Below, in pieces: positions 45,668 to 55,840 of a stretch of DNA of 64,000 nt (position 1 is the stretch's first letter; every line of letters begins with the position of its first letter). The position numbers and the translations under genes were made by a program. Under the pieces are notes generated by a model, which did not search any database, was not told where the DNA came from, and was given only the letters and a program-made list of their open reading frames with translations. The stretch comes from Telopea speciosissima (Eukaryota > Streptophyta > Magnoliopsida > Proteales > Proteaceae), in assembly GCF_018873765.1 (NCBI RefSeq), contig NC_057925.1, positions 47,027,010 to 47,091,009 on the forward strand. The letters run 5' to 3'.

Positions 45668-46828
45668 TATTGTAGAAACTAAATTAATCTAAATTACTCT
45701 TATTCTTAAGAAAAAATGAAATTTCAAGTTTGTTGATTTGACAAAAGATCCTTTTCATTCCTTCAATTGTTCTATTCATGCTTGACGGTTCTGAAACCGA
45801 TCATCTCCACGCCCTGCTAACAACAATTATAACTTTCCTCTTGACTGATTAAAACTAAAAACCTGATGGATTGGTCGTAACCGTATCAGATAACTATGTC
45901 GTTAGTCTTGGCCAGTTCTGAACGAAACCGGCTTACTTGTCTTTGTGCCGTCTTGGGCTCAAACTATGTCGGCCCTATTACTTTGACCGAAATTGGGGTA
46001 TAAACAAATACTTAATAAATGAATCAGGACCGTTAGATGGTGTTTATGAACCATCTCTTATCAAAGGCCCATGGTATTGCTTGCTGCTCATCATGTGCTT
46101 TTACATCTATATTGGGGATCACATTGCCTTTAGCAAGTGTTTTTATCTTGGTTTTTGAGTTAAAAACAGAGGGACCGAGTTTCTCTTCACCGTGGATGAA
46201 AAAGGTATTTCATTATTGTTCATAATTACACTTGGATGGGTTGTTTGAAACAGTAAAAAGTATTTCAGACCATCAATATATAGGGAGAAAATGATGATAG
46301 TGATAGATCCGTGGGTATTTCCTTCATCCACGATGAGGTAAAGGAAAAATTTTGTCAAACTAAAAATGCCTATGAATAAGAATTGAACGGCTTGTGTGAT
46401 AGCAGACAGTGCACAATCTATTTTCTCAACAGAAGGGAGTTATGGTAACGAATTAATTTGTCTTCAACCATGGGTTTTGACACTTTTATTAGATTAGGGA
46501 ATGTTATTTTGATCGCATATAATAGGGATTGAGAATTAATGATGAATCGGAGTTTAACTGTAGAATCACATCACCTATGATGAAGAGATTCTTTCTTTAC
46601 GTGGGGTGAAGGAAAATCCTTTCCTTTTTTATGTTTAGTTTCTTACACCACGATTTTTTTCGGGAAAACTTTTTTTTTGTCACACCACTATTTGCCATGT
46701 GGGAAATTGGATAAAACTGAAATTTATTGGAAAAATAGATTCCAAGGCTCCTCCTGCTCACATGTCATGTTTATAGTAAAAATGGAGTTGGTCAAGAGAA
46801 GAAATAAAGTTTTGAGAATCCCATGAAA
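45668..46828. other. Intergenic
   Basis: No gene. A weak foldback at 46168-46345 (TTCACCGTGGATGAA against TTCATCCACGATGA) is probably another MITE relic. Confidence 0.4.
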
Positions 46829-46837
46829 ATAATAATT

Positions 46838-46973
46838 GGGGCGCTGTTCTCTGTGCCGCAACGCTCGCTACGTCCAGGCACATGGGGTGGTCGTAATGAC
46901 CACCTTGCCCCCCTGAGTGGCAGACCCATGTGCCTGGGCGCAGCCTGCGCTGCGGCACAGAGAACATTCTCCC
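46838..46973. mobile_element. MULE-type hairpin MITE, 136 bp, perfect 9-bp duplication
   Basis: Arms GTTCTCTGTGCCGCAACGC and GCGCTGCGGCACAGAGAAC. ATAATAATT flanks both sides (46829-46837 and 46974-46982). Second member of the 44917 family, with an alternative insertion site. Confidence 0.86.
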
Positions 46974-47181
46974 ATAATAATTTATATATAAAAAAAAAAA
47001 AAGACAATCGAAAAGACAAGGGAATATACCAATGCATAGGAGGGTGTATGAGTGAATTCAAGTATGAAATTTGATATGTTGTCGATAAAGAATATTTCCT
47101 CGATATCCATATGGTCAAAATTGCCATGTCACCCTTCCACATGGCAAAACTTGATATTGGACTAGAGAAACTCTTTAGTCT

Positions 47182-47366
47182 TGCCCAGAAAAAGGACTAA
47201 GTTTCCCTCCACCCATAGAAGATGGTTCACCTACCATCCTAGGGTTCACAAACTCCTCCTAGGGTTTAGTATGTTCCAAAATACCTTCCTGATACCCTTT
47301 CTTGCCCTTACACGCTCGGGGAATGGGATCCCATTCACCGTGGGTGGAAGGAAGCTTGGTCCTTAG
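47182..47366. mobile_element. Hairpin MITE-like element
   Basis: AAGGACTAAGTTTCCCTCCA then CCCATAG pairs with GTGGGTGGAAGGAAGCTTGG then TCCTT. Noncoding; no clear target duplication. Confidence 0.5.
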
Positions 47367-47854
47367 AAAAATGTTCACTCTTTTCCTTTTTCTAAAGAAA
47401 AAAAAAAATTCTTCACCAAAATCAAGATTTAACTACATCTCATGGTTTTGAAATATTTCTCTTCTTGAATAATGGTTTTAGAATTCTTATTTAAAATGCA
47501 GGTTTTACGTATTACTTAAGAAAACTCTCGCAATTAAAGTATTAAACAGCACTTAACGGATACACTTAATGCAGAATTTCTCATTAAATGGATTGGGATG
47601 GGTTTGCTTGCTTACTTAAGCCCAGACCATTAAAATAAGGAAAGTTCAGTGGCCCACTTAGGAGCCCATTTATGGATTGGGCAGGTTCAGGTGACATTAA
47701 CTATGCATGTGACCAGGAAGCTTCCTTTGTTTGGATGGATTTGCTTTGTTATAAGCCCAGAATGGGCTCCATTGATTCAATAAAAAAAAAAAGGAAAAAG
47801 AATGGGCTCCATTGATTAAGACCATAAATCAAGATCTTTAGTTATTTATTTGTG

Positions 47855-48255
47855 GGATTGTCTAAATAGAGGTGTATTTAGAACTTGACACCTCTTTTCA
47901 ATCACCTCTTGTTTTATTCTCAAAAGTTATTATTAAAAACAAGGGGAAAGTTTTCATACACGGCTGTGAAAGCCGTGTATGTGAGGGTGGGAGTTTCAAG
48001 GCATTAATTAATGGGTAGGGGTTTATGACTTTTCCATCTCTTTGTGAGAGGGGACACAACCGTGCATGCTTACACGGCCGTGTATGAAAACTTTCCCTTA
48101 AAAAAAAATAAGGTTTTCAAAAAATTGAAACTCATTTTAATGCGGCATTTATTTATATGTGAGAGGACAATATCTACCATCATTAAAAAAATATGTTATA
48201 TTAAAAGGGTAAAAAAGTAAGATTAAGAATGTCCCACATATCAATTTTTTGTGGC
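47855..48255 (+). repeat. Dispersed AT-rich repeat, copy 1 (others 55120-55400, 55548-55840)
   Basis: The three copies share TGTCTAAAT, GGTGTATTTAGAA, CACCTCTT/GCCCCTT, TTATTCTCAAAAG, a TATACATGTGA-type stretch, TGTTATATTAAAA and AAAATAAATTTACAAATTATT. This copy is interrupted by the MITE at 47942-48097. Noncoding. Confidence 0.55.
47942..48097. mobile_element. MULE-type hairpin MITE, 156 bp
   Basis: Ends AGGGGAAAGTTTTCATACAC and, reversed, GGGAAAGTTTTCATACACGG, with CGGCTGTG/CACGGCCGTG arms. Flanks TTAAAAACA (47933-47941) and TTAAAAAAA (48098-48106) agree at 8 of 9. Confidence 0.75.
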
Positions 48256-48291
48256 CCATCTGAAACATGTTGTTCACCATCTATTTAACTT

Positions 48292-48477
48292 TAATTTTTT
48301 TCCTCTCCTGTTCGCTGTCCGAACAGGACCGTCCTGTCCCCTCATATGGGGTGTGAAATGACGACTTAATCCCCTTGGGCAGTGTGTTCAGGCAAGGGGT
48401 TTGATCATCATTTCGCATCTCATATGAGGGGACAGGACAATCCTGTTCGGGCAGCGAACAGGAGACGATAACGATTC
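48292..48477. mobile_element. MULE-type hairpin MITE, 186 bp, perfect 9-bp duplication
   Basis: Arms CTCTCCTGTTCGCTGTCCGA and, reversed, GTCTCCTGTTCGCTGCCCGA, then CAGGACNGTCCTGTCCCCTC. ATTTAACTT flanks both sides (48283-48291 and 48478-48486). Confidence 0.86.
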
Positions 48478-48486
48478 ATTTAACTT

Positions 48487-50940
48487 CTACCTTGTATTCA
48501 TAATGATCTACTTATTTTCAAAATTGTATACCTCTTAAACATATTTTTGAACTTTCTTTTTTTTTTTTTTTTTCCCAAATGGTGATATACATTTAAATTG
48601 AAACTTTGTCCATGAATAACATGGACAAAAGGACCACATATTCAGAGCCAGATTAGGTTCTTCATGGCCGAGCTTTTATATAGATTGCACATGGAGAGAT
48701 TTCTGTGCTTTAAGTTTTGATGGGCTGTAAATAGAGATTTAGAAAGTGCAAACTGCAAAAAGGTCAAAGAGTAATGAGTGGAGTTGGAGTGGAATATAAC
48801 TAGGTGTGTATTTCAATTCATGTTTTGTTGTGATAAGAAAGTGTCATAGAATGAAAAGGTGTGAAAAAGGAATTAGTAGGAACCACACCTTTATTAGCTG
48901 AAGGAGCATCACAAAGTTTAGCTGAATTTTTAAAACATGCCTCTTTGGGAAAATATGAGAGAATGTTGAAGATGATGCAAATTTCAAGGTCTTTGGTCTC
49001 TCTTGGATTCATGATTTTAGGGATCGATATTGGATCGGTTGTATTGATCGATTCGTATTGGTATCAGTTGTTGGAGTAGGTCCATCAAACCCGAATTTAT
49101 TTGAATAAATAATTTAATTTTATATTATGTAGGAATTTCATTTTCGGGCTTATAAGATTGTTCCATGGGTTTTCACTTTAAAAACAGTTCTCGACTTGGG
49201 AGTAGGGATAGGACCGGACATCCTGTTCATATGGTTGTTACATTGTATTTCACTAGAAATGATGATTTCAGGACATAAATATAATTACACGTACATCATG
49301 TATGTGTATAGAAAAGAACCTGGTACAATTCTCACATGTATTACTATCTATGATATTAGGACGAGATGTGTACCCGTCACCAGTTGACCATTTGACCTGA
49401 GAGATCCTTATCGTTACGGTGTTACGTTGTTACGTTACGAGTTTTGGTACACCAATGGTTGAATCGGTGTATTAGATTTATAATTGTGGATCGTGAACGC
49501 AAGAGATAATCAAAATGGAATCCACTATTACCCTTGATTGAGAAATATCAAGAAGAGAGAAAGTATGTGATCAATCATATTGGAATTTGGATCTAATAGA
49601 ATTTTTGTAAATTATTTATAAAATTTATTTTATTATTATCAAATATATTATTATATTATTTCAACGATGTTTGATCGTGTTTTTAGCCTCCAATTGTGAT
49701 CACAGAATCACTGATAAGGATATATACGATGAATTGGGGTTTGACAATATTTAGTTATATGTCATATAATTCATCATGAGATATTGTTTAGTATAAGATC
49801 TTATATGTAAATTAAAATTTTTAATTATGCATGACATTTATTGGACAAATAAAATAGGTTGATTACCTTTTTAATTATAGTGATTTTTTTTCATGAAATT
49901 ATCAACTATAGTTAAAGAGATATTAAATTCCCTTTTAGATTCACGTTTTCCCACATTGGAAGCAAGATGGATTGCAAGTCAATAACTTCACCAACAAATC
50001 TCTCATGCAGAAAAGGACACAGGGGGGAACCAATACTGCCCAAACTTTTCTCTCTCTCTCTCTCTGAGGTGTGGTGTGTGATTGTGTTTAGGGTTTGGAA
50101 ACCCTAAATCGTTAATGATAGTTTTGTTGATCATCGTCAATTCTCATCGTTGCTTGAGTGAGGTGGATGCGGTTCTAAGGTAACCTATTTTTTCCGTTTC
50201 AAGAATTGATCGTCGTCAATTTGATCTCAAATTTGAATGTAAAGGTTCTATATTCGATCCGAATCTGTTGCATAGTCGGGTCACTGATTCCAACATTAGG
50301 GAGGATTGATTATGATACCTAGCTGATACCACGGAACAAGGAAGTAAACATTCAAAAATACTTAAGTATTGGTCTTTTGAGGGGGCAATACGATTCAATC
50401 TAACCAATAGCCGATCTGTATCAGCATCGGTATCGATATCGATATCAACCATGACCAATACACATGTCGATACCGTGAACTAAAATCCTTGCTTGAATTA
50501 TATGATATAAGATTGGAAAAAGATTCTCTAAACTGAATGGAAACGGTTAAGGGTACATTAGCACCTCTATATGGAAAAACATTCCGTTGTTGCTCATTGT
50601 TGCGCTCTCTATGACCCTTGCTCAGATAACCCTGTATCTATAATATTTTACATGACAATAAGCAATATTGATGGTCTCTTTCGTTAGGCTATGTTTGGAA
50701 GACAAGAAAACAAAAGAAAAGAAGAAAAAAAATTTTGAATTGTTGAATATTAAGTCAAAGGGTGAGGGTACAGACATCCATCCCAACGTTCTGGTAAATT
50801 GTGCTCCTATTACCCAAAAAAATATATAAATTGTTCTCCTTCCATTAATATAATGACAGCCGATTTTTACGCCGCTTCTGATTGAGTGCTGTGCCAACTA
50901 CAATTAATGTTTGTCTTGAGTCTTGAGACTTTTTATTTTT
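48487..50940. other. Intergenic
   Basis: No gene identified. GATCGATATTGGATCGG motifs near 49020 and 50400-50470 belong to the ATCGGTATC-rich repeat class. A GTTACG-rich patch lies at 49415-49440. Confidence 0.4.
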
Positions 50941-50947
50941 TGTAGAA

Positions 50948-50989
50948 TTGAGTCTTGAGTCTTGAGTCTTGAGACTCTTGACTCTTGTC
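50948..50989. repeat. 7-bp tandem repeat (TTGAGTC)n with inverted continuation
   Basis: Three TTGAGTC units and one TTGAGAC, followed by TCTTGACTCTTGTCT, which pairs back on the repeat. A related TCTTGAGTCTTGAGACT stands at about 50914-50930. Confidence 0.7.
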
Positions 50990-51025
50990 TAGACAAACGC
51001 AAACAATAAATGTACTTTAAATTAA

Positions 51026-52249
51026 GGGGTTTTGTCAAATGCCCTTTTAAAAATGTTCTTTTATCCAAATGCCCTTTTACAATTTTTCTAATTATAAACT
51101 CTCCCTTACTTTTAAAACAATGTAACAAATTAGTCTCTGTCGTTAGTCTTGAACGTTATGTGTAAACGGATTGATTTTTTTGATCAGTTTTAGACCATTC
51201 TACCCTCAGAAGGGTAGAGTGATCAAATGATCTTTTAATAAAACCCATCTAAACTAAAGAATAAAATGATCAAAATACCCCACTGATAAAAATTCATCTA
51301 AATTAAAGAATAAAATAACTAAAATGTTATAATCTTCCCCATATTGTTTAAGGTTTGAAACGGAAATCAAACCCTAAACCATTTGGGGAAGATGAACCCT
51401 AAAATCGAACCCTATAATCACCCATCAATCCCTTTAGGTAGAGGGGACTTGATTTGCAGGTCAGATTTTTAGGTTGAGTGGACTGTTCGGTTGAGGATTT
51501 CCGGCTGCCAAGGGTGGAGAAGGGGGAGATGCATGGGAGAGGGCTAAGAAGATGGTTTTGAAGTAATCGATCAATTCTGGCCGTTGCATCCCAGTCCGGA
51601 TCCGTTTCGGATTGCTAGAATCGAACCCCTGCCATGTCGCTGACCAAACGAATCTTGTTAGTATACAAACTAAAATTAGGTTTTACCTGCCCGCTTCCTT
51701 TGATCTGAAAATAGAGCAGCATGGGAGAGGGTTAAGGTTTCGAATTTGGTTATTGATAGAATAGAGCATAGGATGCTCTGTTCACTCCATTTTTTTATGT
51801 TTTTGGTCTCGGAAAAGTGGAGTGGTGGAGGTGGTCAGAGTTTGCAGCGTAGGTGGGGCGGTGGTGTGCAGTGTGCACAGTAGAGCGGTGGTTGAAGAAG
51901 AAGAAGAAGAAATGGTGGGTCCCAACAGATGGTGGTCAGAGGTTGTAGCGAGAGTAGAAAGAAACGAAGAAGAAGAAGAAATGGTGGACCCCATGTCTTT
52001 ATATTAAAAATTAAAAAACACATTAAGGGTAATAGGGTAACTTCTTTAATTTAGATAGATTTTATCAGAGGGTCATTGTGATCATTCTACTCTCTTAAGG
52101 GTAGAATGGTCTAAGATTGATCAAAAAAATCAATCCGTTTGCATATAACGATCAAGACTAACGTTAGAGATTAAACTATTACAATGTTTTGAAAATAAGG
52201 GAGAATTTATAATTAAAAAAATTATAAGAGGACATTTGATAAAAACCCC
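51026..52249. mobile_element. Long-TIR DNA transposon, 1224 bp, non-autonomous
   Basis: Terminal inverted repeats of about 230 bp: GGGGTTTTGTCAAATGCCCT and, reversed, GGGGTTTTTATCAAATGTCC. Pairing continues through CTAATTATAAA, TCTCCCTTA, AAACAATGTAA, CGTTAGTCTTG, AAACGGATTGATTTTTTTGA and AGACCATTCTACCCT. TAAATTAA flanks both ends (51018-51025 and 52250-52257). The interior has no transposase. It carries GC-richer, possibly captured sequence with a duplicated GAAGAAGAAATGGTGG block (51896-51990). Long TIRs and an 8-9-bp duplication fit a MULE. Confidence 0.8.
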
Positions 52250-52399
52250 TAAATTAAATCTGTGAAGTCCATCCAATGTGGTTATGTGGACGTATGTGGC
52301 TACGTGGGTCCCCTGCCCCCAAGTCCCACCAAAACCATCACCATGTGCCGCTTCTCCACTTCTGTTATCCTAGTAGTCCTTCGATCCCCACCCATGTAT

Positions 52400-52681
52400 A
52401 TTTTTTTTTTTTTTGGTAAAAAGGAAGTTTACTAATAAAGGGGGGTGTCCAAGCAGTAGAATCATGAGGGGAAGGTTCATGAATCCACTAAGTGGATAAC
52501 GGTCAATCCATCACGCACACAAGCGATAGGGTTTTCCTAGTCAGGACATCAGCAACAGAATTGATGGTTCGTGGAATATAAGAAAAAACAACTGAAACAA
52601 ACGACATCGAAAACCTCCTGATATCAGATATGAGTGGCTCAGACTCCAGGTGTGGCTGTCCTCTACGATCATGAATCTTAT
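52400..52681 (-). mobile_element. 5'-truncated L1 LINE tail with 12-bp target duplication
   Basis: On the minus strand SEPLISDIRRFSMSFVSVVF, then SYIPRTINSVADVLTRKTLS, matches the last part of the RNase H-like domain of plant L1 elements (S-Y-(I/V)-P-R-x-x-N-x-x-A-D-x-L). The 3' UTR and an A-run of about 15 follow (T-run at 52401-52414 on the plus strand). CCACCCATGTAT (52388-52399) and CCACTCATGTAT (52682-52693) flank it. Confidence 0.8.
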
Positions 52682-52899
52682 CCACTCATGTATCTCTCTG
52701 CTTATATTTTGTTGCTTCAGCTGCTTTGCATTTTGTAAATGCCCTTCTCAAATGCTTCCAACCCTGAACTCAACAAATCCCAACATCAACCAATCTTCTT
52801 ATATGTACTAATTTTTTTGGTAGATCTTCTTATTATGTACTTGGTATAATATTATTTTAAAATTGTACATTAGCTTTATAATTTATATTGGGATATGGT

Positions 52900-53040
52900 T
52901 TCTGTTGGAGAGCGTAACCCCTAGACGGGGCATGACTGGAGGTGAAAATGCTCACCCTATTGATGCTTCCAGGTGTGTTCCCATTGACCGTTGCATGTGC
53001 GTAGGGGCCACTCTCCCACATAGAGAACTCTTCCTCAATT
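52900..53040. mobile_element. Small hairpin MITE relic, related to 39262-39412
   Basis: GTTGGAGAGCGTAACCCCTA and the right-side TAGGGGCCACTCTCCCACAT pair loosely. It ends in AGAGAACTCTTCCTC, as the 39262 copy ends AGAGAACTCTTCCCC. Confidence 0.45.
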
Positions 53041-53091
53041 TATATATTCATGGCAATATGAGCTAAGGGATTCTTTCTTACATTTGTTAGA

Positions 53092-53268
53092 GCAAGATAA
53101 TGTTGCCTAGTCAAGTGGCCCCCGCACCAGGACGAGAGCCAATGATAGTGTGCATAGGGACATCATTATGGATGTATGGTATTTTTTATTTTACGAGGGT
53201 AGGATGATAATTTTGTGCGCTCCTATATGTGGGTGCGGGAGGCATGTGACAAGGCAACGTGTTTTTCC
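53092..53268. mobile_element. Hairpin MITE-like element
   Basis: GTTGCCTAGTCAAGTGGCCC then CCGCACC (53102-53128) pairs with GGTGCGGGAGGCATGTGACA then AGGCAAC (53232-53258). Confidence 0.6.
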
Positions 53269-53440
53269 CTTTTTTTTATTATAATAGGGTTTTTCTAGCA
53301 AACGGCATAGAGGAACGCAGCACTGAAGTGTTGTAAAATAATTTCCTATATTAGATGACAGCAATGTCATTTCACATGAGGAAAAGAGATAGACACAGAG
53401 GTGCTAACGTACCCTACCCGATCGGCTAAGACAACCTTTT

Positions 53441-54912
53441 CCCATGTTATTATTATAGCTATCTAGATTAAATAAAAATCCATTATTTAACATATGAAGG
53501 GATATGTTCTTATATATGTTATCCCTACAAGGGAGAAATAGCTCTACTTGGTCTTGTAGGGGGTATATTTTCCATGCAAGTATTCTTCTAACTGTTGGAT
53601 TAAGACTACTCATTTAAGACCCTTGATTTAATTAAGGGAATAAAAAAGACCAATTCAATTAAATCATTAATCAATTTATAAATGAGAAAAACTTTTGCAG
53701 GTAACTAGTTGTCATGGAATTAAAGTTTACAAATGAAAACTGATTTAATTATGGGAAGAAGAGAGAGAGAGGATTCATTTAGAAACAGGGAGGAAAGAGA
53801 GGGAGAAAGGTAGTAGACACACACTCCACGGTTCTATTTTTTCTTCAAAATCTTTCAAACAACTTCCACGATCCTTGCTATTTAAATAAGGTAGATAATT
53901 ATCTACCTTCATCAATTATCTCCTTCAGTTTCCTCTTCATCCCTGATTCCTTCTCCATCTTGCTTATGAGATAATATTTGCACGGTTTTCACCATTAGTA
54001 TAAATGGTTGGAATATGAGAAAGTAAATCAAGGAAAATATTTGCAAGATATTCGTGAATATAGGACATGTTTTCTTTTTGTTAAAATTAGAAACCAGAGA
54101 GGAGAGAGAGAGAGAGACGGGGGTGGAGACATCGTTGAGGATAAAGAAGGAATTTTTTGCAAGAAATGTGGAGAAGTTAAGGATATAGTTTGAGAATAAG
54201 GATAAGGAATTTACCTATAAAAAAATGGATAAATAATTTTTGAAGAAAATAATTATCTTCCTTATTTAAACAGCAATCGTGGAAGTTATTTGAATGAAAA
54301 ATAAAATCAAGAGAGAGAGAGAGAGCGAGATATAATTATCTACCTTATTTATTTTTAACCCGAACTTCTCTGGGACCCCGGCCGGTCCCGATGAATTTTA
54401 TTAATTAGAACAAAATAAGCACGAATACAAGAGGGGGGGATATGCCCGCCTTACCCCTGACCCTTACAGAGAAAATAATTATCTACCTTATTTAAACAGC
54501 AAAGATCGTGGAAATTGTTTGAAAGATTTTGAAATCAAAACAAGAGCCTTGGAGTGTGTGTCTACTACCTTTCTCTCTCTCTCCCTCTCTCTCCTCTCCT
54601 GTTTCTAAACGAATCATCTCTCTCTTCTTCCCATAATTAAATCAGTTTTTATTCGTAAAACCTTAATTCCATGACAACCGGTTATCTATAAAAGTTTTTT
54701 TCATTTACAAATTGATTAATGATTTAATTGAATTGGTCTTTTTTTATTCTCTTAACTAAATCAAGGGTCTTAAATGAATAGTCCTAATCCAACGGTTAGA
54801 ATGATGCTTGCGTGGAAAATGCACCCCCTACAAGACCATGTAGAGTTCTTTCTCCCATGTTATAACTATAGCTATCTAGATTAGAAATTTAAGCTCCATT
54901 ATTTAACATAAC
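53441..54912. repeat. Giant inverted repeat flanked by about 57-bp direct repeats
   Basis: Arms 53531-about 53905 and about 54474-54856 are reverse complements over about 380 bp (GGGAGAAAKARCTCTACWTG, TCTTGTAGGGGG, TCATTTAAGACCCTTGATTT, CCTTTCTCTCT, AGGTAGATAATTATCT). The left flank 53441-53495 and right flank 54854-54912 are similar in the same orientation (CCCATGTTAT, TATAGCTATCTAGATTA, CCATTATTTAACATA). No protein is encoded. It could be a large foldback transposon; a transcript would form a long hairpin. Confidence 0.72.
54352..54474. mobile_element. 123-bp insertion between perfect 20-bp direct repeats
   Basis: ATAATTATCTACCTTATTTA occurs at 54332-54351 and 54475-54494. The segment between is GC-richer (CCCCGGCCGGTCCCGATGAA) than the hairpin around it and resembles a LINE 3' UTR on the minus strand (ending in TTAAAAATAA). 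A 20-bp duplication is within the range of LINE-driven retroposition; a local tandem duplication is an alternative. Confidence 0.55.
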
Positions 54913-55119
54913 AATGTATTTTAGCTAGTTTACGTGTATAATTAAGGAAACAATGTCCCCTCTTAATTGTCTCTCTGTTTCATTAGGCAAAAAAAGAAAG
55001 CTTTCGTCTATTCTTTAAAACTGTTGGATCTAGAGGACTCAATGGTTGCTGACTTAATATGCAGATTACCAACAACAATTAGATAAAAGGAAATCTTATT
55101 CTTCTTTAAAGTGGTTGTC

Positions 55120-55840
55120 TAAATGACAACTCTATATGTGTATTTTGAACAAGTAATCTTAATTTGATTGCCCTTTGTCTTATTCTCAAAAGCTCAAAGG
55201 TAAAAAAAAGATTTTCAAAATAATTCAAAAGTATAGTTATTTCTATGTCATTATTAAGCATTGTTATTTTCTCGCATGTTTGTTTTTTTAGTATACATGT
55301 GAATGATATATTTTACCCTAAAAGTGAAAGGAACGTGTTATACTAAGAGAGTGTAAAAATAAAGTTACAAATTATTTGAGACCTTAAGGAATATCAATAA
55401 GAAAATTCATTATTTAAATGTTCAACATTTCTTCATTAGATGAACACAGATAAACACAAATTGAAAGTTGAAAATAAATCAATCCCCTAGTGCCGCTTAG
55501 GGTTCCCATTCCCTCCACTATTTCAATGATGTCTATGTCACTATTATTAACTAAGGAAGTATTTGAATGACACCTCTATAGGTGTATTTAGAATTAGGCA
55601 CGTTTTTTTAATTGCCCCTTACCTTTTTCACAGAAGTTCTTTAAGATAAGGGTACAAAAGGGTTTTAAAAAATAATTTTAAAATGACATCATTATATGAT
55701 TATCAAAAAATATCGTTGTCATGCATATTTTTAAGTATACATGTGAAATAACATTATTACCCTCATTGGAAAAAATTTATGTATTATATTAAAATGGCAA
55801 AAAAATAAATTTACAAATTATTTGATTCCTTTATGAGTGT
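55120..55840 (+). repeat. Two further copies of the 47855-48255 repeat
   Basis: Copies at 55120-55400 and 55548-55840, about 430 bp apart and in the same orientation, share the motifs listed for 47855-48255. Noncoding. Confidence 0.5.

Noticed and set aside
45937..46225. Overlapping short ORFs
   Set aside because: No recognisable domain, no conserved copy, and overlap in two frames.
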